A stretch of 64,000 bases of DNA from Desulfitobacterium dichloroeliminans LMG P-21439 (GCF_000243135.2 NC_019903.1:2084001-2148000); one strand, 5' to 3'; positions 26,059 through 34,549 are shown, counted from the stretch's first letter. Translations and numbers: made by a program. The notes: generated from the letters alone by a model not told the origin.

Positions 26059-28386
26059 TTAAAATTCAAAAACGTCAAGATATACTTCTTCATAATTTGG
26101 TGAGACTTGGGGAATCTCGATGAGATAGCGGGGTGAGGGGTCTGCCAAGAGAATCTCCACACTACAGCGAACAATTCCTGTGGCTCCTATTTTCCATTGT
26201 ATGGCTCCAAGATGAGGTGGAGTTCGTTCTAAAATCAAGGAGTAAGCCCCTTTATGCTCCTTTCCCTCCAAGGAAATTTTGCGAGGGAGTTTTGCCACTG
26301 GTACAAAATCATCCATCTCGAGGATAGTAAAGGGCTTATGACTTTCTAACTTGATTCTCACACTATAGGGATCACGACTATATTTCATAGCCAGTTTGAA
26401 GTTCAAAATACGTTCGCCCGTATCCGAGACGGAGACCTCCGCCTGCAAGGGAGCTTTTTCGTCAGGTATGGGTAATTCGAGATTTTTACGGTCTTCTCCT
26501 AGCCTTAATCCTTTGGAATCCAGCCCTTTGATTAGATTAGGGGGGAGGGTATCACTACTGGAGATTCCTAATTTCACCCCTTCCGCAGCAGTCCAAATCG
26601 TTTGGACCCGGATTGGCTGGGGATGGACTTTGTTATAACTAGGAATCAATCCAGCACCGAGGATAATGCTCATACAACAAACAAGGGCCGGAAGAGACAA
26701 GCGCTGAAGAACCTTGTCCCAAGGTCTATTACCTTGCCCGATGGCAAACATTGCCCCAAAAAGAACAGGTATTAAGAGCATGCCATACAACAAGCTAAAG
26801 AGAAGGGGATAGACATGGATAGTTTCATAAAAACTTGACCATTGTTGAGAATTTAAAAGCTCCCAATGCGTTCGATAAATAAAGTATGGCCCGATCAACA
26901 CCCAAATTATGCTCGGGAAATAGAGTAACAGGTTAAAGCAGATGAGCCAAAAGAGGAACGGAAACGCCAAATCAATCCGGTAAAGTCCTAGCACTATCGT
27001 CAGAAGCAGGAGCAGCACCGTTCCTACTAACCAATAAAGCTTTCCCTCCTTTAGTCTGGGTAAACTACACAGAATCCGCAAGGCGATAAGCATAGAACAG
27101 ACAACCAAGATAATTCTTAGAACTAAAAACACCTCAGGATAAGCTTGCCAAATAAACATTCTTCCTTTGATGAGCTGCCAAAGCCACTCCCCTGTGCCAC
27201 TCATTAAGCTAACCAATACTGCGGCCAAGGGAATTCCTATCCCCATAAACAAATATCCTTTAACATCTCCTGTGAACAGTGACTCCTTTGCTCTTAAGCT
27301 ATGCACAATCGTGAAAATAGTCAAGAAAACGCCCAAAACAAAGAGAATTCTTAACCCAAGGGTCGGGATAATGAACAGGTAGGAGCCCAATTGGAAGGGC
27401 ATGTAATAAGTATCCCAGCTCTTTTGACCACTACCAGTCACTGCAACCTGTTCGACAAGCTTGGATATCAATTGACCCATGGTTTCCAAGCTCTGGAGGG
27501 TGACTTTCTCAATACGATCCTCGGGGCGATGGTAAGATCCATCGGCAGGACCCGCGATACCAAGTCCCAGGGCGGGAATGCTTTGATCTAAGAAAGGACT
27601 AAAATCACTACTTCCCCCTTGAGATCCCTCTCTAGTCATTACTGCAAAATCTCGGCTCACATGGAAAGGAATTTGTTCCTGACGAACGATCCTTATTACT
27701 TGTTGAACCAACTCCGGAGGAGTGGAGGTCTTTCCAGCTATGTCTATCTCTAAAGGGATGCCCACCATGTCCAGATTCAACATCCACTGGATAGCGGACA
27801 GATCACTTTGAGCAGTATAATAGCTAGAACCAACCAGCCCACTCTCTTCTGCTCCAAAAAAAACAATTTGGTAGCTTTTCTCGTGCTCTTGCTTTCCTAA
27901 TACCCTAGCGATTTCCAACAACACACCCACACCCGAAGCATTATCAATGGCTCCGGGAGCTGACACATCGACACTATCATAATGGGCACCGAGAAGGATC
28001 GTCTCTGGTCGCTTTCCCGGTAACTCGGCAATTATATTTCGGCTATTAATCACTTGTATTTTATGCTCAGGCTTCAAGGGGTTGTTAGGTACCACAATTT
28101 TGCTGAAGGGCTGCTCCCTTACCTTCCAGCCATTTTGTTCTAAAATATAATATAAATATTGGGCGGCCTTCTGCTCATTTTTACTTCCGGCTGGTCGAGG
28201 TCCAATATTTTCCGATAAATGACGGATATGTTCATAGGCTTTATCTGCTGAAAATTCCGCTACCCCTCTGACTGGTGTCGAAGCGACATGCCCAGCTTGT
28301 GGCGTTATACTTTCCTTAATGGTTAATGAACAAAATACAAACAGGATTATGACTAACAAGAGAAATCCATGTCTATTTTTCCTCAT
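26059..28386 (-). CDS. M28-family zinc aminopeptidase with membrane-spanning C-terminal half
   Basis: About 775 residues. An N-terminal membrane anchor (GFLLLVIILFVFCSLTI) leads to an M28 peptidase domain outside the cell: LLGAHYDSV, GAIDNASGVGV, FFGAEESG and the late SDFSPF/YHRPED residues are the zinc ligands and catalytic glutamate. From about residue 335 there are roughly eight membrane helices and then a beta-rich soluble tail. The layout resembles Fxna/Pff1-type membrane peptidases. Substrates are unknown. The ATG at 28386 (AAAAGGGGCAGG before it) is better than the ATG at 28407. ISLre2 copy 2 is inserted 68 bp upstream and may have separated the gene from its promoter. Confidence 0.87.
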   Translation of the reverse strand: MRKNRHGFLLLVIILFVFCSLTIKESITPQAGHVASTPVRGVAEFSADKAYEHIRHLSENIGPRPAGSKNEQKAAQYLYYILEQNGWKVREQPFSKIVVPNNPLKPEHKIQVINSRNIIAELPGKRPETILLGAHYDSVDVSAPGAIDNASGVGVLLEIARVLGKQEHEKSYQIVFFGAEESGLVGSSYYTAQSDLSAIQWMLNLDMVGIPLEIDIAGKTSTPPELVQQVIRIVRQEQIPFHVSRDFAVMTREGSQGGSSDFSPFLDQSIPALGLGIAGPADGSYHRPEDRIEKVTLQSLETMGQLISKLVEQVAVTGSGQKSWDTYYMPFQLGSYLFIIPTLGLRILFVLGVFLTIFTIVHSLRAKESLFTGDVKGYLFMGIGIPLAAVLVSLMSGTGEWLWQLIKGRMFIWQAYPEVFLVLRIILVVCSMLIALRILCSLPRLKEGKLYWLVGTVLLLLLTIVLGLYRIDLAFPFLFWLICFNLLLYFPSIIWVLIGPYFIYRTHWELLNSQQWSSFYETIHVYPLLFSLLYGMLLIPVLFGAMFAIGQGNRPWDKVLQRLSLPALVCCMSIILGAGLIPSYNKVHPQPIRVQTIWTAAEGVKLGISSSDTLPPNLIKGLDSKGLRLGEDRKNLELPIPDEKAPLQAEVSVSDTGERILNFKLAMKYSRDPYSVRIKLESHKPFTILEMDDFVPVAKLPRKISLEGKEHKGAYSLILERTPPHLGAIQWKIGATGIVRCSVEILLADPSPRYLIEIPQVSPNYEEVYLDVFEF

Positions 28387-28580
28387 CAAGATCCTGCCCC
28401 TTTTCATTTCTGTACTTGAGTATGTCTATGTGAAAAGGGGAAATTCTATGCCACTTAGAGTAAAATTATCGTAGGCAAAAGAGCAAAAAAATAGGGGAAG
28501 AGCTAAAAAAACTCTTCCCAAAATCACGAACTTCTTGTAGTTTGTAGTTACCACACAAACAAAATACAGGGGTGCGTGAC

Positions 28581-30047
28581 ATGAATAGTTTAACCAAAGA
28601 AAAGATAACATTCAAGGATATTGAGAAAGATTTTTATAAAATAGGTTGTGAGGTTGCCAAACTGCTCCTCCAAAATTTTCTGGAAGAAATGGATGCCGAG
28701 CTTGCAGAGAGCAGGGATAAAGCAGTTCTAAGGCATAGAGGTAAAAAGTCAACCTCAATAAAGACCCTGATGGGAGAAGTGCCAGTCGATCGAGCAATAT
28801 ATAGGAAAGCCAAAGACGATGGCAGTCAGGAGTATGTTTATCTTTTGGATGAAGCTTTGGGAATGGAAACAATAGGATTTATGTCTCCCAATCTCGTAGA
28901 GAAAATCCTGGAATACAGTTGTGAAATGTCCTACCGAGAGGTAGCACAAGCAGTTTCAACCTTAACGAATCAAACCATAAGTCACCAGGGAGTTTGGAAC
29001 ATCGTTCAAGCCGTGGGAGAAAAACAAATTGAAGCAGAAAAGGTACGGGTGGACTCCTTTAAGAAAAACGAATTAAGCGGGAGCAAAGAAGTTCCCATTC
29101 TCTTTGAGGAAGCAGATGGCTTGTGGTTATCCATGCAAGGAAAGAGCAGAGAAAAGGGAAGTTCCAGAGGGAGAAAAGAGCTTAAGATCAGCGTCACATA
29201 TGAAGGCTGGAAGCCAAGATATCCATCATCCAAAGAGTATGAAACCGTGGGTAAAATGGCTTTTGCAGGTTACATGAAAGCTGAAGAGATGAAAGAACTA
29301 AGAGATGCGACACTATCTCAGAATTACAATGTCGATGAAATTGTTTATCGGGTCCTAAATGGAGATGGAGCATCTTGGATAAGACGAGATCATGACCAAG
29401 AAACGGATAAATTTCAACTCGACCCCTTTCATCTTGCCCAAGCAGTCACCCGAAATGTATCGGACAAAAAGGCCAGAAGAACCCTCCTTAAATGGCTTAA
29501 GAAAGGAGAATTTGAAAAGGTATTCGAGAAGCTTGAAGAGCTCAAATATGAAAGCGGCGGAGTAGCTAAAGAGGTAGAAAAACTGAGTAGACTAGAAAGC
29601 TACATAAGAAATAATATTGACGGGATAGTACCCTATAAGGACAGAGAAGATATTACGTTACCCAAAGCCCCTGAGGGCTTAGAATACAGGAATTTAGGCA
29701 CGATGGAAAGGCAAGTGAGGGTCTTCGCTTCCCGCATGAAAGGAGCAAAAAGCTGGAGCGAACAAGGAGCAACCCATCTCTCCAAAATAATCGCTTTAAA
29801 AATGGGAGAAGGCTTCAAGGAAAAGATAGCAGCCCTAGTGTCAGGAAAGCTCCCGGACCGGTTCGCTGAGCGCTTTGTAGAAACAATAACGAATAGCAAA
29901 AGCGGACTGAAGAAGGCTGTTAAGAAGTCAATATACACGCTACATAGAGGAGAACTGCCCTACACAAACTGTTCAGTAACAAACGGAAGAAAAGTCATTC
30001 GCAATATGTTCAATCTCAAAACATTTAGCGAGATGATCTACCGGTAA
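28581..30047 (+). CDS. ISLre2-family transposase (UPF0236), copy 2
   Basis: 488 residues, the same length as copy 1 with no indels and scattered conservative substitutions (for example KDIEKDF for KDIERDF, and EALGMETIGF for EALRLETMGF). All acidic and basic blocks of the family are kept. ATG at 28581 after AGGGG. The lack of any stop or frameshift in either copy suggests both may be active. Confidence 0.93.
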   Translation: MNSLTKEKITFKDIEKDFYKIGCEVAKLLLQNFLEEMDAELAESRDKAVLRHRGKKSTSIKTLMGEVPVDRAIYRKAKDDGSQEYVYLLDEALGMETIGFMSPNLVEKILEYSCEMSYREVAQAVSTLTNQTISHQGVWNIVQAVGEKQIEAEKVRVDSFKKNELSGSKEVPILFEEADGLWLSMQGKSREKGSSRGRKELKISVTYEGWKPRYPSSKEYETVGKMAFAGYMKAEEMKELRDATLSQNYNVDEIVYRVLNGDGASWIRRDHDQETDKFQLDPFHLAQAVTRNVSDKKARRTLLKWLKKGEFEKVFEKLEELKYESGGVAKEVEKLSRLESYIRNNIDGIVPYKDREDITLPKAPEGLEYRNLGTMERQVRVFASRMKGAKSWSEQGATHLSKIIALKMGEGFKEKIAALVSGKLPDRFAERFVETITNSKSGLKKAVKKSIYTLHRGELPYTNCSVTNGRKVIRNMFNLKTFSEMIYR

Positions 30048-30072
30048 GGTTTAACCAAAAGACCCCAGATCA

Positions 30073-30204
30073 AGACTTGACATGGGGGCGGTTGATGCTA
30101 CCCTAAATCAGGGGGATGGGGCCTACCCCAAAGGAATACATCTTGTGAGCCCCATGCCTTGACCCATGGAAGCATCCGCCGTGGGGTCCCATGTCAAGTC
30201 TACC
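30073..30204 (+). repeat. Large dyad in the non-coding right end of ISLre2 copy 2
   Basis: The same 13-bp arms GACTTGACATGGG and CCCATGTCAAGTC as in copy 1. Only about eight differences are seen over the whole 254-bp non-coding tail, and the changes in the stem region (C to T, T to G) keep or allow wobble pairing. Confidence 0.75.
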
Positions 30205-30340
30205 CCAGAGTTGGACTGCATTCTGAAAATAAAGGGATTTTATTACGTATCTACACAACTACGAGGAATAGAATTTTTGCCCACGTCTACTTGACACCAA
30301 CTCTATGCCAACCAGATTTTTTGTACTGAGCTCTTTATGC

Positions 30341-30346
30341 TATAAT
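30341..30346 (+). promoter_or_regulatory. Extended -10 promoter for the PLD-like lipoprotein gene
   Basis: TGCTATAAT, an extended -10, about 100 bp before the gene. The -35 region is weak, with a TTGTAC at non-ideal spacing. It lies just outside ISLre2 copy 2. Confidence 0.5.
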
Positions 30347-30443
30347 GTTATGGAAGGCTCAACTGTTTCTAATTTCAAAATTTTTTTTGAACCATAGTAA
30401 ATTGAGATGAGTGCTTTAAAATTACTTAGGAGTCGAAGAACTT

Positions 30444-31490
30444 ATGAGGAAACGGTTTCTACCTATCATCCTGATACTTTGCCTTTTCCTTACAGGCTGC
30501 TCAATAAATATTAAGAACCTGTTTGTAAAAGATGACGATGCTCCCATCTCCAATCTTGCCGCCGAAGCCTTGTATTTTGACGGTAATACTGTCCGCGATA
30601 GAACCCTAGAGCTAATTTCTTCTGCCCAAAAGTCAATATACATCGAGCAAAAGGTACTCTCTGATGTAGCTATCAAGGAATTAATCATCAAGAAGGCATC
30701 GAGCGGCATAGAAGTTCGAATTCTCCTCGACCAATTTGAAACAGCCAATAAATCAACCTTAAATGAGTTTAAAAGTCAGAACATCTCTGTTCAATATTAC
30801 CCTGCCCAAAAAGGTCAAACGAATGAGGTCAAGTTCCTTATTGTTGATTTAAAGGATGCTATCATTTATTCATTCCCTTGGACCAACGATGGATTTAACA
30901 CTCATCATCTAGCCGTTAATTTAACAGGGCGTTCAGTAGCGAAGCTAGCTAACGTATTTAATCGCGATTGGATTTTTACTACGACCCTCTCCCTGGATAT
31001 TCCCAAAGATACTGATTTAGGGGAAGATAATATCATCGTGGCTGCTGATGTTAATGTTAAAAATCAGATTCTTGATCAGATCAAGAACAGCGAGAAAACC
31101 ATCTGGGCCATTGTGTCTCATGCGACTGATACAGAGATAGTCAATGCCTTCGTCGAAGCTGCCGCAAAGGGCTTAGATGTGAAGTTGATCCTCGATTCTG
31201 GTATCATGCCCAGTAGCTATCCTGAAACTTTACAAAAGCTTAAGGAAGCTGGAGTGCAGCTTCGCTATTACGATTCGAAAGCTCAGGCTCCCTTGGATTT
31301 GAATTATGGGATATTTGATGGTAATACCTTTATCTTTAGTAGCTCTGGATGGGGATACAAAGCCTTTGTTATGAACCATGAGCTCTCTCTTACTGTTCCC
31401 TCGCCCAACGCTACCCAGGAATTGATTATGCACTATGACCAAGATTGGGGTAAAAGCTCCCCTACTTCTCCCCCTCAGAACCCTTCCTAA
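30444..31490 (+). CDS. PLD-like lipoprotein with degenerate HKD motifs
   Basis: 348 residues. A lipoprotein signal with lipobox LTGC puts the lipid-bearing Cys at residue 19. Two PLD-fold halves follow: SAQKSIYIEQKVLSD to RILLDQFETANK, then SEKTIWAIVSHATD to KLILDSGIMPSS. The catalytic HxKxxxxD motifs are altered: the first reads EVKFLIVD (His to Glu), and the second reads DLNYGIFD (both His and Lys lost). Catalysis by the phospholipase D mechanism is therefore unlikely; a binding role at the outer face of the membrane is inferred. Single plus-strand gene with a shared terminator. Confidence 0.82.
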   Translation: MRKRFLPIILILCLFLTGCSINIKNLFVKDDDAPISNLAAEALYFDGNTVRDRTLELISSAQKSIYIEQKVLSDVAIKELIIKKASSGIEVRILLDQFETANKSTLNEFKSQNISVQYYPAQKGQTNEVKFLIVDLKDAIIYSFPWTNDGFNTHHLAVNLTGRSVAKLANVFNRDWIFTTTLSLDIPKDTDLGEDNIIVAADVNVKNQILDQIKNSEKTIWAIVSHATDTEIVNAFVEAAAKGLDVKLILDSGIMPSSYPETLQKLKEAGVQLRYYDSKAQAPLDLNYGIFDGNTFIFSSSGWGYKAFVMNHELSLTVPSPNATQELIMHYDQDWGKSSPTSPPQNPS

Positions 31491-31526
31491 GAAGCCGAGA
31501 TAGAAAATGTACAGGATACGAAAAGC

Positions 31527-31566
31527 AACAAGCCAGATAGGAGGCATCCTATTCTGGCTTGTTCTT
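31527..31566. terminator. Bidirectional terminator between the PLD-like and phosphatase genes
   Basis: ACAAGCCAGA-AGGA and TCCT-TTCTGGCTTGT arms around GGCA, with T-rich tails on both strands, lie where the convergent genes end. It overlaps the stop codon of the minus-strand gene. Confidence 0.8.
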
Positions 31567-32211
31567 TGTGGTGAAACCACTGGCAGGTTTAATTTCATCA
31601 TCTAAATGAGAATGATCAGCGAGCACCAAGGGTTTAATATGACCATCATCATAAAACTCAAAAATATTAACAGCCGTATTATGTTGCCAAGGAACATCTT
31701 CCCACTGTTCTACTGGAATTCCTAGTGCTTTCTTAACAATCAACTGCAGGGTCATACCGTGAGTGACGATACAAAGTGTTTCACCCGCATGGAGTCGTGG
31801 AAGTTCTTGAATAAAGTGCCAAGCTCTGTCGGTTACCTCCCACATCGTTTCCCCTCCGGGAATCTGGATCTGATGAGGCCCTTTATCCCAAATCGTAAAC
31901 AGTTCAGGATGGAGCTTCCGCAACTCCCACCAGCTCTTACCTTCCCATTCTCCGAAGGATAATTCACGCAAACTAGGATGAATCATAACCTCCTGCAAGC
32001 TCAGTTCCTGCCTGATTTCGTCAGCCGTAGCTTGGGCCCGAGGCAAATCACTGGAATAGATTCTCGTAATTCCTTCTCCTTGGAGACGCTGACCGAGCTT
32101 GCGTGCTTGCAATACTCCTTTTGGGGTAAGAGGTGAATCCATTGCTCCTTGAACGCGGCCTTCAATATTCCAGAGGGTTTCACCATGTCGAGTAAAAATG
32201 ATCTTAATCAT
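31549..32211 (-). CDS. Histidine phosphatase family protein (phosphoglycerate-mutase-like)
   Basis: 220 residues. FTRHGETLWN holds the phospho-accepting His of the RHG motif, SSDLPRAQATAD the conserved Arg, ELSFGEWEGKSW the Glu, and IVTHGMTLQLI the second catalytic His. Members include PhoE, alpha-ribazole phosphatase CobC and cofactor-dependent mutases; the substrate is not clear here. It starts 34 nt after the end of the 6S RNA terminator and probably has its own promoter there. Confidence 0.87.
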   Translation of the reverse strand: MIKIIFTRHGETLWNIEGRVQGAMDSPLTPKGVLQARKLGQRLQGEGITRIYSSDLPRAQATADEIRQELSLQEVMIHPSLRELSFGEWEGKSWWELRKLHPELFTIWDKGPHQIQIPGGETMWEVTDRAWHFIQELPRLHAGETLCIVTHGMTLQLIVKKALGIPVEQWEDVPWQHNTAVNIFEFYDDGHIKPLVLADHSHLDDEIKPASGFTTKNKPE

Positions 32212-32241
32212 ATAGCCCCCTTGTGGATTTTTTAATTATTA

Positions 32242-32276
32242 GAATAAAAAACAATGGTAGGGAAAATCCCTACCAT
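32242..32276 (-). terminator. Terminator of the 6S RNA gene
   Basis: ATGGTAGGG and CCCTACCAT arms around ATTTT, followed on the minus strand by TGTTTTTTATTC. Confidence 0.88.
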
Positions 32277-32449
32277 CCCCGCCTTGCCGTAAAACTCCAG
32301 GTTTCTGACCCTGCTCTCGCAGGTGGGTACCCGGATAAATCTTTCCACCTTCCCCTACAAGTGGGGCCTGATGTACAGGATTCATCACGACAGCTCCCGT
32401 GTCATAAATAGGATCAAAACCAAGATATTCTACGAACAACGCAGGATAC
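32250..32449 (-). ncRNA. ssrS: Probable 6S RNA
   Basis: About 200 nt between an extended -10 (TGATATAAT, 32456-32464) and a strong terminator. The 5' end (AUCCUGCGUUGUUCG) pairs with the 3' end (CGGCAAGGCGGGGAU) through a long irregular stem, and carries the UGUUCG and CGGCA blocks known from 6S RNAs. A second stem (CUUGGUUUU with AGAAACCUGG) continues the rod, followed by an open middle with a small hairpin (CCUGCGAGAGCAGG). 6S RNA binds the sigma-A RNA polymerase and mimics an open promoter. A 72-codon frame overlaps it but would start inside the -10 box, so it would not be in the transcript. Identification is by motif memory and hand folding. Confidence 0.72.
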
Positions 32450-32455
32450 ATTTTC

Positions 32456-32464
32456 ATTATATCA
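32456..32464 (-). promoter_or_regulatory. Extended -10 of the 6S RNA promoter
   Basis: TGATATAAT on the minus strand; the upstream -35 region is T-rich and weak (GTGTTT). The start point should fall near 32449. Confidence 0.65.
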
Positions 32465-32501
32465 CTTAAGCTAAAAAAAACACCATGTAAGAGCTGGAAA
32501 A

Positions 32502-33002
32502 TTACCTTCGATAAAGCTTGTCTTCAATCTCAGCCATGCGATCCTGCAGAAGAGCGATGGTCATTTCTTGAGTCCTTATTCTTCGACGCAGCCCATCCAC
32601 AAGATGTTCTAATTCATAAATTTTCGCTTGAAGTTCACGTTGGTCGGAATCCATAGCTGAAGTAACATGGAAATCAGATTCTTGTGCAGGAGCGGGATCT
32701 GGAGCAGAAGACTCGTAATCAGGTGCCGAAGAAAGTTCAGAGATAGGGGTAGAAATGTCCTCAGAATTCGTTTCCGGCTGCAGCAATTTGAAAAGTCCAT
32801 AACGCGAATTCCGTCCAGGATTAATTTCGAGCCAACCTTCAGCTGCTAATGCTTCAAGGGCACGTTTCATCGTGCTACTGGCCGCTCCTGTCTCTCTTTG
32901 AATTTCAGAATAGGCAATTTCAAATTCTTTTCCTTCATTTCGTTTCGACTGTTTCTCAAAAAATCCCTTAAATCGCTGATTCGTCTTATCTCTTAAGGCC
33001 AA
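32502..33002 (-). CDS. HTH-plus-coiled-coil protein of unknown function
   Basis: 166 residues. The N-terminal 75 residues look like a winged helix-turn-helix (FEIAYSEIQRETGAASSTMKRALEALAAEGWLEI), similar to GntR or replication-initiator type DNA readers. A Ser/Pro/Glu-rich linker follows, and residues about 120-165 are a heptad-rich coiled coil (ELQAKIYELEHLVDGLRRRI) for self-association. TTG start at 33002 with GGGGAG 8 nt upstream. It lies directly upstream of the 6S RNA gene on the same strand but is separated by the 6S promoter. The target is unknown. Confidence 0.72.
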   Translation of the reverse strand: MALRDKTNQRFKGFFEKQSKRNEGKEFEIAYSEIQRETGAASSTMKRALEALAAEGWLEINPGRNSRYGLFKLLQPETNSEDISTPISELSSAPDYESSAPDPAPAQESDFHVTSAMDSDQRELQAKIYELEHLVDGLRRRIRTQEMTIALLQDRMAEIEDKLYRR

Positions 33003-33155
33003 GAAACCATCTCCCCTGCCGGCTAATCCGGTAATATCTTAACCACATTATAAACCTAAATTTTAGAAAAATCCAATTTCATTAATAGTATCCCTTCTCA
33101 AGCATACTCTACCTTGAACATGCATAGATTCTATTAGTCAAAGGAGGTATGACCT

Positions 33156-33524
33156 ATGTCCAAATCATTTCAATTGAATCTTGTTCTTAAAGGAATATTA
33201 ATTGCGTCCGGTGTTGCCCTGCTTCTTTCATTAATCCTTAGCCTATTGTTTACCTTCACCCCCCTTCGCGAGTCTTCTTCGGCCTATAATTTTATCGTCG
33301 GGGTCAGCGTATTCGTAGCTGCGGTGGTCACTGCTTATCGTGCCGGTACGAAAGGTCTCTATTACGGTATCGGAATTGGCATGGTCTTTATCGTTTTATT
33401 ACTCCTCTTGTTCACAGTCTTAAGTCCGGATACCCTTTCCTGGTTAGCATTAGGTGAAAAATCCATCATCTGCATTGCTACCGGTGGTATTGGTGGAATC
33501 ATCGGAGTCATCATTCGTAGATGA
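33156..33524 (+). CDS. TIGR04086-type four-helix membrane protein (YrzE-like)
   Basis: 122 residues with four hydrophobic helices and the layout of TIGR04086 proteins: a charged N-terminus, helices near 12-32, 44-60, 67-87 and 100-120, and a glycine-rich end TGGIGGIIGVIIRR. The function of the family is unknown; it is common in spore-forming Firmicutes. AAAGGAGG lies 9 nt before the ATG. It is followed by an FmdE-like gene on the same strand about 105 nt away. Confidence 0.78.
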   Translation: MSKSFQLNLVLKGILIASGVALLLSLILSLLFTFTPLRESSSAYNFIVGVSVFVAAVVTAYRAGTKGLYYGIGIGMVFIVLLLLLFTVLSPDTLSWLALGEKSIICIATGGIGGIIGVIIRR

Positions 33525-33629
33525 AGTAAAGCAAATTCGCTAGAATTTAAATAGAAACAATAATTGGCTTTCTAATCTCTCCCAAAAGAGTTAAAATAGT
33601 ACTATAGAATCGATTGGGGAGGGATTATT

Positions 33630-34091
33630 ATGTGCGTTGAAAAAACTCCTTGGGAGCTTGTCATAGACTTTCATGGTCATACCTGTCCCGGGATTGCTGT
33701 AGGTTATCGGGTTGCTCAGCTGGCTCAACGGGAGATGGGCATTCGGCCTACTCCAGATTCTGAACTATTAGTTAAAGCTTTTACACAGTCCTGCGCAGTC
33801 GATGCCATGCAGGTCTTAAACAAAGCCACCCTGGGACGTCGTGCCCTCATGATTGAAGAAACCCAACAACACCTTTATCAATTTCACTTTACGGGAACTC
33901 ACGAATTACATCAAATCAGGATTGCTCAAGAAGTACTTGAGCATTTAGCAGCCTTTAATATTGAAGGTCTGAGTCCTCGGGAAAAGCAAAACAAAATCCT
34001 TGAAGAGGTTCAATTCGTGCTCTCAATAGAGGAATCTGCCTTTTGCCATTATGAGTTAATTCCCGGAGAACTAAAGAAACGAGGTCATTAA
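33630..34091 (+). CDS. FmdE-family protein
   Basis: 153 residues. FHGHTCPGIAVGYR and FTQSCAVDAMQVL are the FmdE (formylmethanofuran dehydrogenase subunit E) signatures, with the conserved His and two Cys that bind metal or thiol ligand. Bacterial members lack the rest of the methanogen complex; some occur near molybdenum or tungsten enzymes. No zinc-ribbon tail is present here. GGGGAGGG lies 6 nt before the ATG. The 14-bp tandem repeat begins 26 bp after its stop codon. The role in this organism is unknown. Confidence 0.85.
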   Translation: MCVEKTPWELVIDFHGHTCPGIAVGYRVAQLAQREMGIRPTPDSELLVKAFTQSCAVDAMQVLNKATLGRRALMIEETQQHLYQFHFTGTHELHQIRIAQEVLEHLAAFNIEGLSPREKQNKILEEVQFVLSIEESAFCHYELIPGELKKRGH

Positions 34092-34117
34092 GATAGTAAC
34101 AGTTAAAACAACAACAG

Positions 34118-34313
34118 TTACAGATAGAAACTTACAGATAGAAACTTACAGATAGAAACTTACAGATAGAAACTTACAGATAGAAACTTACAGATAGAAA
34201 CTTACAGATAGAAACTTACAGATAGAAACTTACAGATAGAAACTTACAGATAGAAACTTACAGATAGAAACTTACAGATAGAAACTTACAGATAGAAACT
34301 TACAGATAGAAAA
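34118..34313. repeat. Tandem repeat, 14 copies of a 14-bp unit
   Basis: The unit TTACAGATAGAAAC occurs 14 times head to tail with no spacers; the first 13 are perfect and the last differs at one base. The period is not a multiple of three and no frame is supported. It lies between the FmdE-like stop codon and a terminator, so it would form a long repetitive 3' untranslated region. Confidence 0.97.
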
Positions 34314-34345
34314 TAAAAAAGAAGCCCTGCAGGCTTCTTTTTTAT
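34311..34345. terminator. Bidirectional terminator between convergent genes
   Basis: GAAGCC and GGCTTC arms around CTGCA, extended by A-runs on one side and T-runs on the other. It serves the FmdE-like gene on plus and the 66-residue gene on minus. Confidence 0.88.
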
Positions 34346-34348
34346 TTT

Positions 34349-34549
34349 CTAATGAGCATTTAACTTTGAGTAAAATTTATCATTAGTTGATGTGTCCGGA
34401 AGATTGGCTAAACGTGCTTCTTTGCCAGAAGGTTTCTTCACTTGTTCATAATAACTAGAATGCTTAGATTTACTGGACCATCTGTCCGAAGCTAATAATA
34501 CAATAAGAGCACCAAGAGCAACAAAACCCATTATCCATTGAAATAACAT
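34349..34549 (-). CDS. Small single-helix membrane protein of unknown function
   Basis: 66 residues with one N-terminal membrane helix (WIMGFVALGALIVLLA) and a hydrophilic basic tail containing KKPSGKEARLA. No family recognised. GGAGGTG lies about 10 nt upstream of ATG 34549 and a strong terminator follows, which supports expression. Confidence 0.65.
   Translation of the reverse strand: MLFQWIMGFVALGALIVLLASDRWSSKSKHSSYYEQVKKPSGKEARLANLPDTSTNDKFYSKLNAH

Larger units (their letters stand above)
28454..30301 (+). mobile_element. ISLre2-family insertion sequence, copy 2 (complete)
   Basis: 1848 bp with the same ends as copy 1 (CTTAGAGT left, GTTGGTGT right in reverse complement), flanked by a perfect 9-bp duplication TCTATGCCA at 28445-28453 and 30302-30310. 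It carries an intact transposase and the same non-coding right end. The coding part differs from copy 1 at several percent of bases, so the copies are not a fresh duplication. Confidence 0.92.

Noticed and set aside
25998-26174. N-terminal extension of the YkuS-like protein
   Set aside because: It overlaps the end of the M28 peptidase gene, and GAGGAGG sits before the internal ATG pair.
10795-30301. The region between the two ISLre2 copies as a composite transposon
   Set aside because: Each copy has its own different 9-bp duplication, so they inserted independently, and the intervening genes are ordinary chromosomal ones.
32239-32457. 72-codon minus-strand ORF as a protein gene
   Set aside because: It begins in the -10 box and ends in the terminator of the probable 6S RNA, has no ribosome-binding site, and its low-complexity composition follows RNA stems.
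34118-34313. CRISPR array
   Set aside because: The 14-bp units are contiguous with no spacers, and no cas genes are present.
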